A program made the position numbers and the translations under genes. 64,000 nt of DNA from Pseudomonas oryzicola (GTDB lineage Bacteria; Pseudomonadota; Gammaproteobacteria; Pseudomonadales; Pseudomonadaceae): assembly GCF_014269185.2 (NCBI RefSeq), contig NZ_JABWRZ020000001.1, positions 1,079,001 through 1,143,000 on the forward strand, read 5' to 3'. The notes beneath the pieces are model-generated. The model was not told the origin of the DNA. It worked only from the letters and a program-made list of their open reading frames with translations, and did no database searches. This document shows positions 1-9,202 of the stretch, one piece after another. Each line of letters opens with the position of its first letter. Positions within the stretch are counted from its first letter, which is position 1.

Positions 1-2
1 TT

Positions 3-140
3 GACGAGCACAAGGTGCTGTTGCAGTTGAACGTCAAGAACCTGTTTGACAAGGTCTATTACAGCTCGGCGGTGAACCAGTATTTTGTGGCTATCGGCGA
101 TGCGCGGCAGGTGAGCTTGTCCAGCACCTTCGAGTTCTAG
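3..140 (+). CDS. TonB-dependent outer-membrane receptor, C-terminal fragment
   Basis: The window opens inside a gene. The readable frame encodes about 45 residues ending in a TAG stop. The piece contains LQLNVKNLFDKVYY and ends VSLSSTFEF. This is the last beta-strand region of a TonB-dependent receptor: the N-L-F-D-K-x-Y-Y block and a terminal aromatic residue (F), needed for barrel assembly, are typical. Such receptors take up ferric siderophores through the outer membrane. The ligand cannot be told from this piece. The start and the plug domain lie outside the window. Confidence 0.8.
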   Translation, partial: DEHKVLLQLNVKNLFDKVYYSSAVNQYFVAIGDARQVSLSSTFEF

Positions 141-168
141 ACCAGCCTGTGCCGGCCTCTTCGCGGCT

Positions 169-1044
169 TCAGTCGCGAATGGCCGAACGGTATTCGCCCG
201 GTGTCGCACCGATCGCCTGGCGGAAGCGGTTGCTGAAATGGCTGGCACTGGCAAACCCGCATAGCAAGGCAATTTCCCCCAGCGGCATCACCCCCAGGCG
301 CAGCAACTGGCAGGCCCGGTGCAGGCGCCGGGCCAGCAGGTACTGGTGCGGCGGTAGCCCGAAGCTGGCGCGGAACATGCGCGCGAAATGGTATTCGGAC
401 AGGTTGCAGCGCAAGGCCAGTTCACCCAGGGTGATGGGTTGGTCAAGGTGTGCTTCGATGTATTCGACCATTTGCCGGCGCAGGTTCGGTGCCAGCCCGC
501 CTTTCAGACGCAGGCCCTGGCGCAGGCCGACCTGGTTGAGCAATGCATGGTCGACGATTTCGTGCGCCAGGCTGCTGGCCAGCAAGCGCTCGCCGGGTTC
601 GTGCCAGTCCAGGGTGATCAGTTGGCGAAAGCGCGCGGCCTGCTGCGGGTCGTCGAGAAAGGTCGCTTCCTGCAGTTGCAGTTCACGCGGTTCGCGGTCG
701 AGCAGGCGCACGCAGCCCAGGGCGAACTGCGCCTCGCTGATGTACAGGTGCGCCAGGCGGATCGCGCCATTGATCACCCAGTTCGATTCCTGCCCGGCCG
801 GCATCACGCACAGCTTGTTTGGCGCACCCTTGTCGGCCGGGCGCTGGCGGCGGAAGGTGCCGGTGCCGTCGGCGATGTAGCACGACAGGGTGTGGTGGCT
901 GGGTGCCTGGTAGTCGCGGGCATCGTCGCGGTTGTTCCACAACGCCGCCGCCAGCCCGTCACCCAGCTGTGCGCTCAGCTCCAGCCGGGCGTGGGGCGAG
1001 GCATGCATGGCATTGAACACTTGCAGTTGGCTGAATGGCGTCAT
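169..1044 (-). CDS. AraC-family transcriptional regulator
   Basis: The 291-residue protein has a C-terminal double helix-turn-helix (about residues 190-291): a first helix pair around ITLGELALRCNLSEYHFAR and a second around GEIALLCGFASASHFSNRFR, ending in the GATPGEYR block typical of AraC/XylS proteins. The N-terminal two-thirds resembles a cupin-like sensing domain, but the effector is unknown. The ATG at 1044 has an AAGAGGAA ribosome-binding site about 8 bases upstream. The gene converges on the receptor fragment and is divergent from the EamA transporter at 1247, so it may regulate either; that is inference. Confidence 0.88.
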   Translation of the reverse strand: MTPFSQLQVFNAMHASPHARLELSAQLGDGLAAALWNNRDDARDYQAPSHHTLSCYIADGTGTFRRQRPADKGAPNKLCVMPAGQESNWVINGAIRLAHLYISEAQFALGCVRLLDREPRELQLQEATFLDDPQQAARFRQLITLDWHEPGERLLASSLAHEIVDHALLNQVGLRQGLRLKGGLAPNLRRQMVEYIEAHLDQPITLGELALRCNLSEYHFARMFRASFGLPPHQYLLARRLHRACQLLRLGVMPLGEIALLCGFASASHFSNRFRQAIGATPGEYRSAIRD

Positions 1045-1185
1045 GGGCGGTTCCTCTTGCCTGCCATCCTACTGCGCCTTGCGCAGGCTTACAGCTACCC
1101 ACGGGACAAATGCGCAAGTTTGTGCAAGCGCGCGGTTGTCCGGGCGGAGAACACTGGGATGCCTCGGCGAGGGCTGTGCCCTTGA

Positions 1186-1205
1186 TTCGCGGCTAAAGCC
1201 GCGAA
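1186..1205. repeat. Short perfect hairpin between araC-type gene and EamA gene
   Basis: TTCGCGGC-TAAA-GCCGCGAA forms an 8-bp stem with a 4-base loop. It resembles a degenerate REP-type palindrome and lies 41 bases before the start of the EamA transporter. It has no T-tract, so it is not a good terminator. Confidence 0.5.
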
Positions 1206-1246
1206 GCGCCGGGCACCGATCTTGAAAGGCCCAAGGAACCGCCACC

Positions 1247-2149
1247 ATGAACTTGTCACTCTATCTACTTACCGTGCTGATCTGGGGTACTACCTGGATC
1301 GCCCTCAAACTCCAGCTGGGCGTGGTCGCCATTCCGGTCTCGATCGTCTACCGCTTCGCCCTGGCCGGTCTGATCCTGTTCGCCTTCCTGCTGCTTACCC
1401 GCCGCCTGCAGCCGATGAACCGCCGTGGTCACCAGATCTGCCTGGCCCAGGGCCTGTGCCTGTTCTGCGTCAACTTCATCTGCTTCCTCAGCGCCAGCCA
1501 GTGGATCGCCAGCGGCCTGATTGCCGTGGTGTTTTCCACCGCCACCTTGTGGAACGCGCTCAACGCACGGATATTCTTTGGCCAGAAGATCGCCGGCAAT
1601 GTGCTCGGTGGCGGCGCCCTGGGCTTGCTCGGCCTGGGCCTGTTGTTCTGGCCGGAGCTGTCGCACCACACGGCCAGCCGCGAGACCCTGTATGGCCTTG
1701 GCCTGGCTTTGCTCGGCACCTTGTGTTTCTCGGCGGGCAACATGCTCTCGAGCATGCAGCAGAAGGCCGGGCTCAAGCCCATGACCACCAATGCCTGGGG
1801 CATGGTCTACGGCGCAGCGATGCTGGCGCTGTTCTGTGTGGTCAGTGGCGTGCCGTTCAGCATGGAGTGGAATGCACGTTATATCGGCTCGTTGCTGTAC
1901 CTGGTCATCCCGGGTTCGGTGATCGCCTTCACCGCCTACCTGACCCTGGTCGGGCGCATGGGGCCGGAGCGGGCGGCGTACTGCACGGTGCTGTTCCCGT
2001 TGGTGGCGTTGAACGTGTCGGCGCTGGCCGAGGGGTATCAGTGGACGGCGCCGGCCTTGTTGGGGCTGGTTGCGGTGATGGCGGGGAATGTGCTGGTGTT
2101 TCGCAAGCCGAAGGCCAAGTTGGCTGCGGGTATCGTGGCGGCCAAATAG
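1247..2149 (+). CDS. DMT-superfamily (EamA) transporter
   Basis: This 300-residue, very hydrophobic protein has about ten membrane helices, the usual size and layout for the drug/metabolite transporter superfamily with two EamA repeats. The N-terminus (LTVLIWGTTWIALKLQLG) has the W-G-x-x-W signature seen at the start of EamA proteins, and the second repeat (about residues 150-285) ends in AGNVLVF. The family exports amino acids, metabolites or drugs across the inner membrane; the substrate here is unknown. The ATG has an AAGGA site about 9 bases upstream. It is probably monocistronic, since a strong hairpin follows. Confidence 0.88.
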   Translation: MNLSLYLLTVLIWGTTWIALKLQLGVVAIPVSIVYRFALAGLILFAFLLLTRRLQPMNRRGHQICLAQGLCLFCVNFICFLSASQWIASGLIAVVFSTATLWNALNARIFFGQKIAGNVLGGGALGLLGLGLLFWPELSHHTASRETLYGLGLALLGTLCFSAGNMLSSMQQKAGLKPMTTNAWGMVYGAAMLALFCVVSGVPFSMEWNARYIGSLLYLVIPGSVIAFTAYLTLVGRMGPERAAYCTVLFPLVALNVSALAEGYQWTAPALLGLVAVMAGNVLVFRKPKAKLAAGIVAAK

Positions 2150-2160
2150 AGAATGGGTTA

Positions 2161-2188
2161 CCTGCACCGGCCTAATCGCCGGTGCAGG
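2161..2188. terminator. Bidirectional hairpin between convergent genes
   Basis: CCTGCACCGGC and GCCGGTGCAGG form a perfect 11-bp stem around a 6-base loop. It sits in the 52 bases between two convergent genes. There is no clear T-tract on either strand, so terminator function is inferred from position and stem strength. Confidence 0.6.
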
Positions 2189-2201
2189 CAGTAAAGGGCT
2201 A

Positions 2202-3176
2202 TCAGCCCTTCCACACCTGCGGGTTCACCAGGTCTCGCGGCCGCTCACCCAGCAGCGCCGCGCGCAGGTTGTCGATTGCCCGGTTGGCCATGGCCTCGCG
2301 GGTTTCGGCAGTGGCCGAACCGATGTGTGGCAAGGTCAGCGCGTTGGGCAGCCTGAACAACGGCGAATCGCCCAGCGGCTCTTTCTCGTACACGTCCAGG
2401 CCCGCACCGCGAATGGTGCCGTTCTGCAGCGCCTCGATCAGCGCCGCTTCGTCCACCACTGGCCCGCGGGCGATGTTGATCAGGAACGCGCTCGGCTTCA
2501 TCAGTTGCAGCTCGCGGGTGCTGATCAGCTTGCGCGTGGCATCGGACAGCGGCACCACGATGCACACGAAATCCGCTTCGGCCAGCAATTGCTCCAAGCT
2601 GCGGAACTGTGCCCCCAGCTCCTGCTCCAGCGCGGCCTTGCGGCTGTTGCCGCTGTACAGGATTGGCATGTTGAAACCGAAGTGGCCCCGGCGCGCTACT
2701 GCGGCACCAATGTTGCCCAGGCCGACGATGCCCAGGGTCTTGCCATGCACGTCGCTGCCGAAGTGGGCCGGGCCCACGGTGGCCTGCCAGTTGCCGGCCT
2801 TGGTCCAGGCATCCAGCTCGGCGGTGCGACGGGCACAGCCCATGATCAGCGAGAAACCCAGGTCGGCGGTGCTTTCGGTCAGCACATCCGGGGTGTTGGT
2901 CAGGGCGATGCCACGTTCGTTGAGGTAGTCCAGGTCATAGTTGTCGTAGCCGACCGAAACGCTGGACACCACCTCCAGCCTGGCCGCGCCTTCGAGCTGT
3001 GCCCGGCCCAGCTTGCGGCCGACGCCGATCAGGCCGTGGGCCTCGGGCAGGGCTTCGTTGAACTGGGCGTTGATGTCGCCCAGCTTGGGGTTGGGCAGGA
3101 TCACGTTGAAATCTTGCTGCAGGCGCTCGGCCATGGCCGGGGTGATACGGCTGAAGGCCAGGACGGTCTTTTTCAT
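2202..3176 (-). CDS. D-2-hydroxyacid dehydrogenase (glyoxylate/hydroxypyruvate or 2-ketoaldonate reductase)
   Basis: The 324-residue cytosolic enzyme should use NAD(P)H to reduce 2-oxoacids such as glyoxylate, hydroxypyruvate or 2-ketogluconate to the D-hydroxyacid. It shows the family order: catalytic-domain N-terminus, Rossmann motif GIVGLGNIGAAVARR (about residue 150), the substrate-domain arginine in NIARGPVVDEAAL (about residue 235), then the glutamate (YEKEPLG) and histidine (LPHIGSAT) that complete the catalytic triad. I use the ATG at 3176 (MKKTVLAFSRI) rather than one 6 codons upstream, because the homologous start and an AGAGAAG site favour it. The exact substrate cannot be fixed from sequence. 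A LysR gene lies 95 bases upstream in the same direction. Confidence 0.87.
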   Translation of the reverse strand: MKKTVLAFSRITPAMAERLQQDFNVILPNPKLGDINAQFNEALPEAHGLIGVGRKLGRAQLEGAARLEVVSSVSVGYDNYDLDYLNERGIALTNTPDVLTESTADLGFSLIMGCARRTAELDAWTKAGNWQATVGPAHFGSDVHGKTLGIVGLGNIGAAVARRGHFGFNMPILYSGNSRKAALEQELGAQFRSLEQLLAEADFVCIVVPLSDATRKLISTRELQLMKPSAFLINIARGPVVDEAALIEALQNGTIRGAGLDVYEKEPLGDSPLFRLPNALTLPHIGSATAETREAMANRAIDNLRAALLGERPRDLVNPQVWKG

Positions 3177-3271
3177 CGGGCTACTTCTCTGCAAGGCGGG
3201 GGCGGTGGGGCGTCTTCGCGGACATTGGTTAGCAACCTACCATTGTCCGCCCCCGCAATGCAGCAGCTTTT

Positions 3272-4219
3272 TCAATTGGCGATCTGCACCTGATGGGTTT
3301 TCAGGTCCGCCTCGTGCGCTGCGAGAATCTCCGGCAGCGAATTGCGCAGGTACTCGACCCAGGTCTTGATCTTGGCGTCCAGGTACTGCCGCGACGGGTA
3401 GATCGCATACAGGTTCAGCTCCTGCAGGCGGTACTCGGGCAGCACCCGTACCAGGCTGCCGTCACGCAGGCCGTCGATGGCCGAATAGATCGGCAGCACG
3501 CCCACCCCCATGCCGCTGCGAATCGCGGTCTTCATGGCATCGGCGGTGTTCACCATGAACGGCGAGCTGGTGATGTTGACCATCTCCTGGCCTTCCGGGC
3601 CGTCGAACAGCCACTTTTCCAGCGGGATCACCGGGCTGACCATGCGCAGGCAGGCGTGCTTGAGCAGGTCGGCGGGCTTGTGCGGCACGCCCTGGCGGGC
3701 AAGGTAGGCGGGCGAGGCGCAGACGATGCTGTAGGTGATGCCCAGGCGCTGGGACACGAACCCCGAGTCGGGCAGTTCGGTGGCCAGCACGATGGACACG
3801 TCATAACCCTCGTCGAGCAGGTCGGGCACGCGGTTGGCCATGGTCAGGTCGAAGGTCACGTCCGGGTGCGATTCGCGGTAGCGGGCGATGGCATCGACCA
3901 CGAAATGCTGGCCGACCCCGGTCATCGAATGCACCTTCAATTGCCCGGCGGGGCGCGCATGGGCGTCGCTGGCCTCGGCCTCGGCTTCTTCCACGTAGGT
4001 AAGAATCTGTTCGCAACGCATCAGGTAGCGCTTGCCGGCTTCGGTCAGCGCAATGCGGCGGGTCGTGCGGTTGAGCAGCCTTGTTTGCAGATGGGCTTCC
4101 AGGTTGGAGACTGCCCGCGACACGTTCGCGGTGGTCGTATCCAGCTGCCCGGCGGCAGCGGTAAAGCTGCCCAGTTGGGCTACGCAACTGAAAGCACGCA
4201 TGTTTTGCAGGGTGTCCAT
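3272..4219 (-). CDS. LysR-family transcriptional regulator
   Basis: The 315-residue protein has the N-terminal winged helix-turn-helix typical of LysR proteins (MRAFSCVAQLGSFTAAA then NVSRAVSNLEAHLQTRLLNR, residues 7-58), followed by a periplasmic-binding-protein-like effector domain (about 90-300). It is transcribed away from the efflux operon that begins at 4411, the usual arrangement for a LysR activator of an adjacent operon. It is therefore a likely regulator of the fusaric-acid-type pump, with an aromatic or weak-acid inducer; that role is inferred from position. Confidence 0.88.
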   Translation of the reverse strand: MDTLQNMRAFSCVAQLGSFTAAAGQLDTTTANVSRAVSNLEAHLQTRLLNRTTRRIALTEAGKRYLMRCEQILTYVEEAEAEASDAHARPAGQLKVHSMTGVGQHFVVDAIARYRESHPDVTFDLTMANRVPDLLDEGYDVSIVLATELPDSGFVSQRLGITYSIVCASPAYLARQGVPHKPADLLKHACLRMVSPVIPLEKWLFDGPEGQEMVNITSSPFMVNTADAMKTAIRSGMGVGVLPIYSAIDGLRDGSLVRVLPEYRLQELNLYAIYPSRQYLDAKIKTWVEYLRNSLPEILAAHEADLKTHQVQIAN

Positions 4220-4410
4220 GGGTCACTCTCGATCTAGAGGACAAAATTGTGTCACGAAGTAACGAAAAAAAGATGAAAAGTTGCCTTCGACCAAAGGCGG
4301 ATTATCGCTGTTTCGGTAACAAAGATTCGCAGGAATCCACGCTTATCGCCAGTGCTGGCGCCCCCTAGAATTGCCCGGCCCTATCACTTCTTCCTCGGGA
4401 AATCGCAGCT
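4220..4410. promoter_or_regulatory. Divergent LysR / efflux-operon promoter region
   Basis: These 191 bases separate two divergent genes and must hold both promoters. The middle is noticeably A+T-rich (4255-4335). A LysR-type operator is expected, but I do not see one dyad that stands out enough to name. Confidence 0.5.
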
Positions 4411-5940
4411 GTGCCGCGTCGCATCATCAGAACGCTCAATGCGTTCAGTGCCTGTGCCCTTGCCCTCACCTTGAGCGGCTGTATCGGAACCTGGGGCATA
4501 GCCCCGCAAAGCAAGACGCTGCAAGCCAACACCCTGACCACCGACGCGGCCATACGCGAAGCCGCGAGCGACGCCCACTGGCCTGACCAGCAGTGGTGGC
4601 ATGCCTATGGCGACCCTCAGCTGGACCGCTGGGTTGCCCTGGCCGTTGCCGACAGCCCGAGTTTGGCCATGGCTGCAGCGCGGGTGCGCGAAGCCAAGGC
4701 CATGGCTGGCGTGGTCGAGTCGGCAGAGAAGCTCCAGGCCAACGGCCAGGCCACGCTCAAGCGCCACAACTGGCCTGAGGACCAGTTCTACGGCCCTGGT
4801 GCGCTGTCCGGGGCCAATACCTGGGACAACAACGCCGCCATCGGCTTCAGCTATGCCCTCGACCTCTGGGGCCGCGAACGCAATGCCAGCGAGCAGGCCG
4901 TGGACCAGGCGCACGTGAGTGTGGCCGAAGCCCGCCAGGCGCAGCTGGAGCTGCAGAACAACGTGGTGCGCGCCTATATCCAGTTGAGCCTGCACTTCGC
5001 CCAGCGCGATATCGTCAAGGCCGAACTGCAACAGCAGGAGCAGATCCTGGCCCTGGCCAAGCGCCGCCTGGATGCCGGCATCGGCACTCACTTCGAAGTC
5101 AGCCAGGCCGAAGCGCCGCTGCCGGAAACCCACCGCCAGCTGGACAGCCTCAATGAAGACATTGCCCTGACCCGTAACCAGCTGGCCGCCCTGGCCGGCA
5201 AGGGCCCGGGGGAGGGTGCGCAATTGCAGCGCCCGACCCTGGCCTTGGCCGCGCCACTGAAACTGCCGTCGAACCTGCCGGCCGAGCTGGTCGGTCAGCG
5301 CCCCGACGTGGTCGCCAGCCGGTGGCAGGTGGCCGCCCAGGCGCGTGGTATCGATGTCGCCCACGCCGGCTTCTTCCCCAATGTCGACCTGGTCGGCAGC
5401 CTGGGCTTCATGGCCACTGGCGGTGGCCCACTGGAGTTCCTGACCGGGCGCAAGTTCAACTACAACGTCGGCCCGGCCATCAGCCTGCCGATCTTCGACG
5501 GCGGCCGCCTGCGTTCGCAGTTGGGCGTGGCCTCGGCGGGCTATGATGTGGCCGTGGCGCGCTACAACCAGACCGTGGTGGGTGCGCTGAGGAACATCTC
5601 CGACCAGCTGATTAGACGCGAGTCGATGCAGGAGCAGTCGCACTTCGCCGCCGAGTCGGTCGCTGCCGCGCAAAAAACCTACGACATCGCCATGGTCGCC
5701 TTCCAGCGCGGGCTCACCGACTACCTCAACGTGCTCAACGCACAAACCTTGCTGTTCCGCCAGCAGCAGATGCAGCAGCAGGTGCAGGCCGCCCGCCTGA
5801 TCGCTCATGCCGAGTTGGTCACCGCCTTGGGTGGTGGCCTGCAGGCTGGCCAGGACGTGCCGCAGGAAGAGCGCCAGGCGGCACCGAAAACCCCGGCCAC
5901 CCTGGCCATTTTCGACCAGCAGCCGGATAACGCCGAATGA
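4411..5940 (+). CDS. Efflux outer-membrane lipoprotein (OprM/NodT family)
   Basis: This 509-residue protein is the outer-membrane channel of a tripartite pump. It starts with a lipoprotein signal peptide ending in the lipobox LSGC (cysteine about residue 23). Two outer-membrane-efflux repeats follow, with long helical stretches rich in A, Q, R and E (about 80-290 and 300-480) and the family landmark LGFMATGGG plus ISLPIFDGGRLRSQL. The likely start is the GTG at 4411; the ribosome-binding site is weak. Its stop overlaps the next ATG by four bases (ATGA), so it is the first gene of a coupled four-gene operon with FUSC, DUF1656 and HlyD-like proteins. Regulation is probably by the divergent LysR protein. 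Confidence 0.9.
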   Translation: MPRRIIRTLNAFSACALALTLSGCIGTWGIAPQSKTLQANTLTTDAAIREAASDAHWPDQQWWHAYGDPQLDRWVALAVADSPSLAMAAARVREAKAMAGVVESAEKLQANGQATLKRHNWPEDQFYGPGALSGANTWDNNAAIGFSYALDLWGRERNASEQAVDQAHVSVAEARQAQLELQNNVVRAYIQLSLHFAQRDIVKAELQQQEQILALAKRRLDAGIGTHFEVSQAEAPLPETHRQLDSLNEDIALTRNQLAALAGKGPGEGAQLQRPTLALAAPLKLPSNLPAELVGQRPDVVASRWQVAAQARGIDVAHAGFFPNVDLVGSLGFMATGGGPLEFLTGRKFNYNVGPAISLPIFDGGRLRSQLGVASAGYDVAVARYNQTVVGALRNISDQLIRRESMQEQSHFAAESVAAAQKTYDIAMVAFQRGLTDYLNVLNAQTLLFRQQQMQQQVQAARLIAHAELVTALGGGLQAGQDVPQEERQAAPKTPATLAIFDQQPDNAE

Positions 5941-8114
5941 GCACTTCGAGTTTGCCCGTGCGCTGGCTGCAGAGCCTGGAATGGCGCCGGGGCTTCTTTG
6001 CCTGGGCGCGCACCGACGGTGTGACCTGGGTGTACATCTTCAAGGTGCTGACCGCTGCGTTCATTACCTTGTGGCTGGCCATGCGCCTGGAACTGCCGCA
6101 ACCGCGCACGGCGATGATCACCGTGTTCATCGTGATGCAGCCGCAAAGCGGGCATGTATTCGCCAAGAGCTTCTACCGGGTGCTGGGCACTTTGGCCGGT
6201 TCGGCGATGATGGTGGCGCTGATCGCCATCTTTCCGCAAAACACCGAGCTGTTCCTGCCCAGCCTGGCCCTGTGGGTAGGCCTGTGCTCGGCCGGTGCCA
6301 TGCGCTATCGCACCTTCCGCGCCTATGGTTTCGTTCTGGCCGGCTACACCGCAGCGATGATCGGCCTGCCGGTGCTGCAACACCCTGACCAGGCATTCAT
6401 GGCAGCGGTATGGCGGGTGCTGGAAATCGCCCTGGGCATCCTGGTGTCGACCTTCGTCAGCGCGGCAATCCTGCCGCAGTCGGCCAGTGCCGCCATGCGC
6501 AACGCCCTGTACCAGCGCTTTGGCGTATTCGCCGGAGTAGTGGTCGAGGCCTTGCGCGGTGACAGTCAGCGGGACCGCTTCGAGAGCAGCAACGTGCGCT
6601 TCGTCGCCGAGGCAGTGGGCCTTGAGAGCCTGCGCAACGTCACCGCATTCGAAGACCCGCACATGCGCCGACGCTCTGGCCGGCTGGTGCGCATGAACAG
6701 CGAGTTCATGGCCATCACCACCCGCTTCAATGCCCTGCACCGGTTGCTGGAGCGCCTGCGTGCGCGTGGCCCGCTGCAGATCGTCAGCGCCATCGAGCCA
6801 GGCCTGAACACCTTGGTGGAGTTGCTGCAACCTTACGTCGGCCGGGCGCTGACCGATGCCGACGCGTTGCGCCTGACCCTGGAGCTGGCGGCTTACAAGG
6901 AAGGCCTGCAGGCGCAGGTGCGCAGCCTGCGTGCCGAGTACCTGACGACCGAGCCGAGCGAGGCCGACCTGCTCGATTTCCACACGGCCTTCGAGCTGCT
7001 CTACCGCTTCGTCGACGAGATGTACAGTTACGCCGAGACGCACGCCTCGCTGGCCGCGCACCGCCATGAACGCGAACAATGGGACGAGCCCTATGTGGCG
7101 CAGACCAGCTGGCTGGTGTCGTTGGCCGCTGGCCTGCGGGCCTCGGCGGTGCTGTTGCTGCTGGGCAGTTACTGGCTGCTCAGCGACTGGCCCAGCGGTG
7201 CCATGATGACCCTGATCGCCACGGTCACCGTCGGCCTGTCGGCGGCTTCGCCCAACCCCAAGCGCATGTCGTTCCAGATGGCCTGCGGTACGGCGATTGG
7301 CGCCTTCGTCGGCTTCTTCGAAACCTTCTTCGTGTTCCCCTGGATCGACGGTTTCCCACTGTTGTGCATGGTGTTGGCGCCGGTATTCGTGCTGGGCGCC
7401 TTCCTCTCGTCACGCCCGGCCTACGCCGGCTATGGCATCGGCCTGCTGGTGTTCTTCGCCATCGGCTCGGTGCCGAACAACCTGACCGTGTATGACCCGT
7501 ACAGCTTCATCAACGATTACATCGGCATGGTCATCGGCATGTTCGTCTGCGCTGCGGCCGGGGCGATCATCCTGCCGCCCAACAGCCGCTGGCTGTGGAG
7601 CCGCCTGGAGCAGGAACTGCGCGAGCAGGTGCTGTTCGCCATCAGCGGTCGCCTGCGCGGCCTGGGCTCGGCCTTCGAAAGCCGCACCCGCGACCTGCTG
7701 CACCAGGCCTATGGCCTGGCTGCTGGCAAGCCGCAGGTACAAAGCCAGCTGATGGGCTGGATGTTCACCGTGCTGGAAATCGGCCACGCAGTCATCGAAC
7801 TGCGCAAGGAGCAGGCCCGCGCGCCGGTGCATCCGGCCTACGCCGAGTCGCAACCCTGGCGTCAGGCCATCCGGGTCATGGGCCGCGCCCTGGCACGGCT
7901 GTTCCTGCAGCCAAGCGCCAGCAACCACGAACGCGCCCTGGTGGCGGTGGACCACGCCATTGCCCGGGTGCAGGCCACCGACGAGCCGTTCGCCCGGCAC
8001 TTCGATACCTCGGTGCTGCGCCGCGCGCAAAGCTACCTGCACTTCATCCGTTCTTCCCTGCTCGACCCACAGTCGCCACTGGCACCGGCGAAAGGACTGC
8101 ACCGTGCTCCGTGA
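5937..8114 (+). CDS. FUSC/AaeB-family inner-membrane efflux protein
   Basis: The 725-residue inner-membrane protein has the two-block design of the fusaric-acid-resistance/AaeB family: a first set of membrane helices (about residues 28-180), a soluble middle region (180-385), a second helix set (about 390-545) and a soluble C-terminus. Family members export aromatic carboxylic acids such as fusaric or p-hydroxybenzoic acid with an HlyD-type adaptor. It overlaps the preceding lipoprotein gene by four bases and the next small gene by eleven, so the genes are translationally coupled. The real substrate is not known. Confidence 0.9.
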   Translation: MSTSSLPVRWLQSLEWRRGFFAWARTDGVTWVYIFKVLTAAFITLWLAMRLELPQPRTAMITVFIVMQPQSGHVFAKSFYRVLGTLAGSAMMVALIAIFPQNTELFLPSLALWVGLCSAGAMRYRTFRAYGFVLAGYTAAMIGLPVLQHPDQAFMAAVWRVLEIALGILVSTFVSAAILPQSASAAMRNALYQRFGVFAGVVVEALRGDSQRDRFESSNVRFVAEAVGLESLRNVTAFEDPHMRRRSGRLVRMNSEFMAITTRFNALHRLLERLRARGPLQIVSAIEPGLNTLVELLQPYVGRALTDADALRLTLELAAYKEGLQAQVRSLRAEYLTTEPSEADLLDFHTAFELLYRFVDEMYSYAETHASLAAHRHEREQWDEPYVAQTSWLVSLAAGLRASAVLLLLGSYWLLSDWPSGAMMTLIATVTVGLSAASPNPKRMSFQMACGTAIGAFVGFFETFFVFPWIDGFPLLCMVLAPVFVLGAFLSSRPAYAGYGIGLLVFFAIGSVPNNLTVYDPYSFINDYIGMVIGMFVCAAAGAIILPPNSRWLWSRLEQELREQVLFAISGRLRGLGSAFESRTRDLLHQAYGLAAGKPQVQSQLMGWMFTVLEIGHAVIELRKEQARAPVHPAYAESQPWRQAIRVMGRALARLFLQPSASNHERALVAVDHAIARVQATDEPFARHFDTSVLRRAQSYLHFIRSSLLDPQSPLAPAKGLHRAP

Positions 8115-8319
8115 AATCATGCCCCGCGAAATCGCCTTCCATGGCGTGTACATGCCCACCATGACCTTGATGTTCCTGTTCGCCCTGGGCCTGGCCTGGG
8201 GCCTGGACCGGTTCATCGCCAGCCATGATGGCTACCGCTTCTTCTGGCACCCGGCGCTGTTGCGCCTGAGCCTGTTCGTCTGCCTGTTCGGCGCCTTGGC
8301 GCTGTCGCTCTACTGGTGA
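8104..8319 (+). CDS. DUF1656 small membrane protein of efflux operon
   Basis: The 71-residue protein has two membrane helices (TLMFLFALGLAWGLDRFI and LSLFVCLFGALALSLYW) and the N-terminal PREIAFHGVYMP block typical of DUF1656 proteins, which sit between FUSC and HlyD genes in many proteobacteria. I choose the GTG at 8104, overlapping the upstream stop by 11 bases, because AAAGGA lies seven bases before it; an ATG at 8119 is the alternative. Its role in the pump is unknown, although the family is consistently co-encoded with it. Confidence 0.85.
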   Translation: MLREIMPREIAFHGVYMPTMTLMFLFALGLAWGLDRFIASHDGYRFFWHPALLRLSLFVCLFGALALSLYW

Positions 8320-8329
8320 GAAACCTTCG

Positions 8330-9190
8330 ATGAAAAAGTTCTTCAGCCTGATCGCCACACTGCTGGTGCTGACCGCTGCCGTGGTGATCGGTCGCCAGTT
8401 GTGGCTGCATTACATGACCACGCCATGGACCCGTGACGGCCGCGTGCGCGCCGATATCATCAATGTCGCTGCCGACGTGCCCGGCTATGTGGTGGACGTG
8501 CCGGTCAAGGACAACCAGCGGGTCAAGAAGGGCGACCTGCTGATCCAGATCGACCCCGAGCATTACCAGCTGGCGGTCGACCAGGCCAAGGCCCTGGTCG
8601 CTTCGCGCAAGGCCACCTGGGAGATGCGCAAGGTCAACGCCAAGCGCCGTGCCGACATGGACAACCTGGTGATCTCCAGGGAAAACCGCGACGACGCCAG
8701 CAACATCGCCAACGCGGCCCAGGCCGATTACCAGCAAGCCCTTGCCGAGCTGGCAGCAGCCGAACTGAACCTGAAGCGCACGCAGATCGTGGCCACGGTG
8801 GACGGCTATGTGACCAACCTGAATATCCACAAGGGTGACTATGCGCGCACCGGCGAAGCGGTGATGGCGGTGGTCGACGAGCACTCGTTCTGGGTGTACG
8901 GGTTCTTCGAAGAGACCAAGCTGCCGCATGTGCAGGTGGGTGACCAGGCCGAGCTGCAGATGATGAGCGGCGAGCGCATCAAGGGCCATGTGGAGAGCAT
9001 CGCCCGTGGCATCTACGACCGTGACAACCCGCAAAGCCGCGAGCTGATCGCCGATGTGAACCCGACCTTCAACTGGGTGCGCCTGGCGCAGCGGGTGCCG
9101 GTGCGTATTCACATCGATGAGGTGCCGGAAGGGTTCCTGCTGGCGGCGGGGACGACCTGTACGGTGGTGGTGAAGCCGGGTTCGCCTTGA
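8330..9190 (+). CDS. HlyD-family periplasmic adaptor of efflux pump
   Basis: The 286-residue membrane-fusion protein joins the inner-membrane FUSC protein to the outer-membrane channel. It has an N-terminal membrane anchor (about 4-24), a biotinyl/lipoyl-like half-motif (VPGYVVDVPVKDNQRVKKGD, residues 50-69), a short helical hairpin, and the returning lipoyl half (VATVDGYVTNLNIHKGDYA, about 160-180). It starts 10 bases after the DUF1656 gene and is the last gene before a very strong hairpin. It is short for the family, as is usual for AaeA-type adaptors. Confidence 0.9.
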   Translation: MKKFFSLIATLLVLTAAVVIGRQLWLHYMTTPWTRDGRVRADIINVAADVPGYVVDVPVKDNQRVKKGDLLIQIDPEHYQLAVDQAKALVASRKATWEMRKVNAKRRADMDNLVISRENRDDASNIANAAQADYQQALAELAAAELNLKRTQIVATVDGYVTNLNIHKGDYARTGEAVMAVVDEHSFWVYGFFEETKLPHVQVGDQAELQMMSGERIKGHVESIARGIYDRDNPQSRELIADVNPTFNWVRLAQRVPVRIHIDEVPEGFLLAAGTTCTVVVKPGSP

Positions 9191-9202
9191 GTGGTGTGGC
9201 GT

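Noticed and set aside
2088..3293. 401-codon plus-strand frame opposite the 2-hydroxyacid dehydrogenase.
   Set aside because: It is a shadow frame of a G+C-rich gene; the minus-strand protein has full family motifs.
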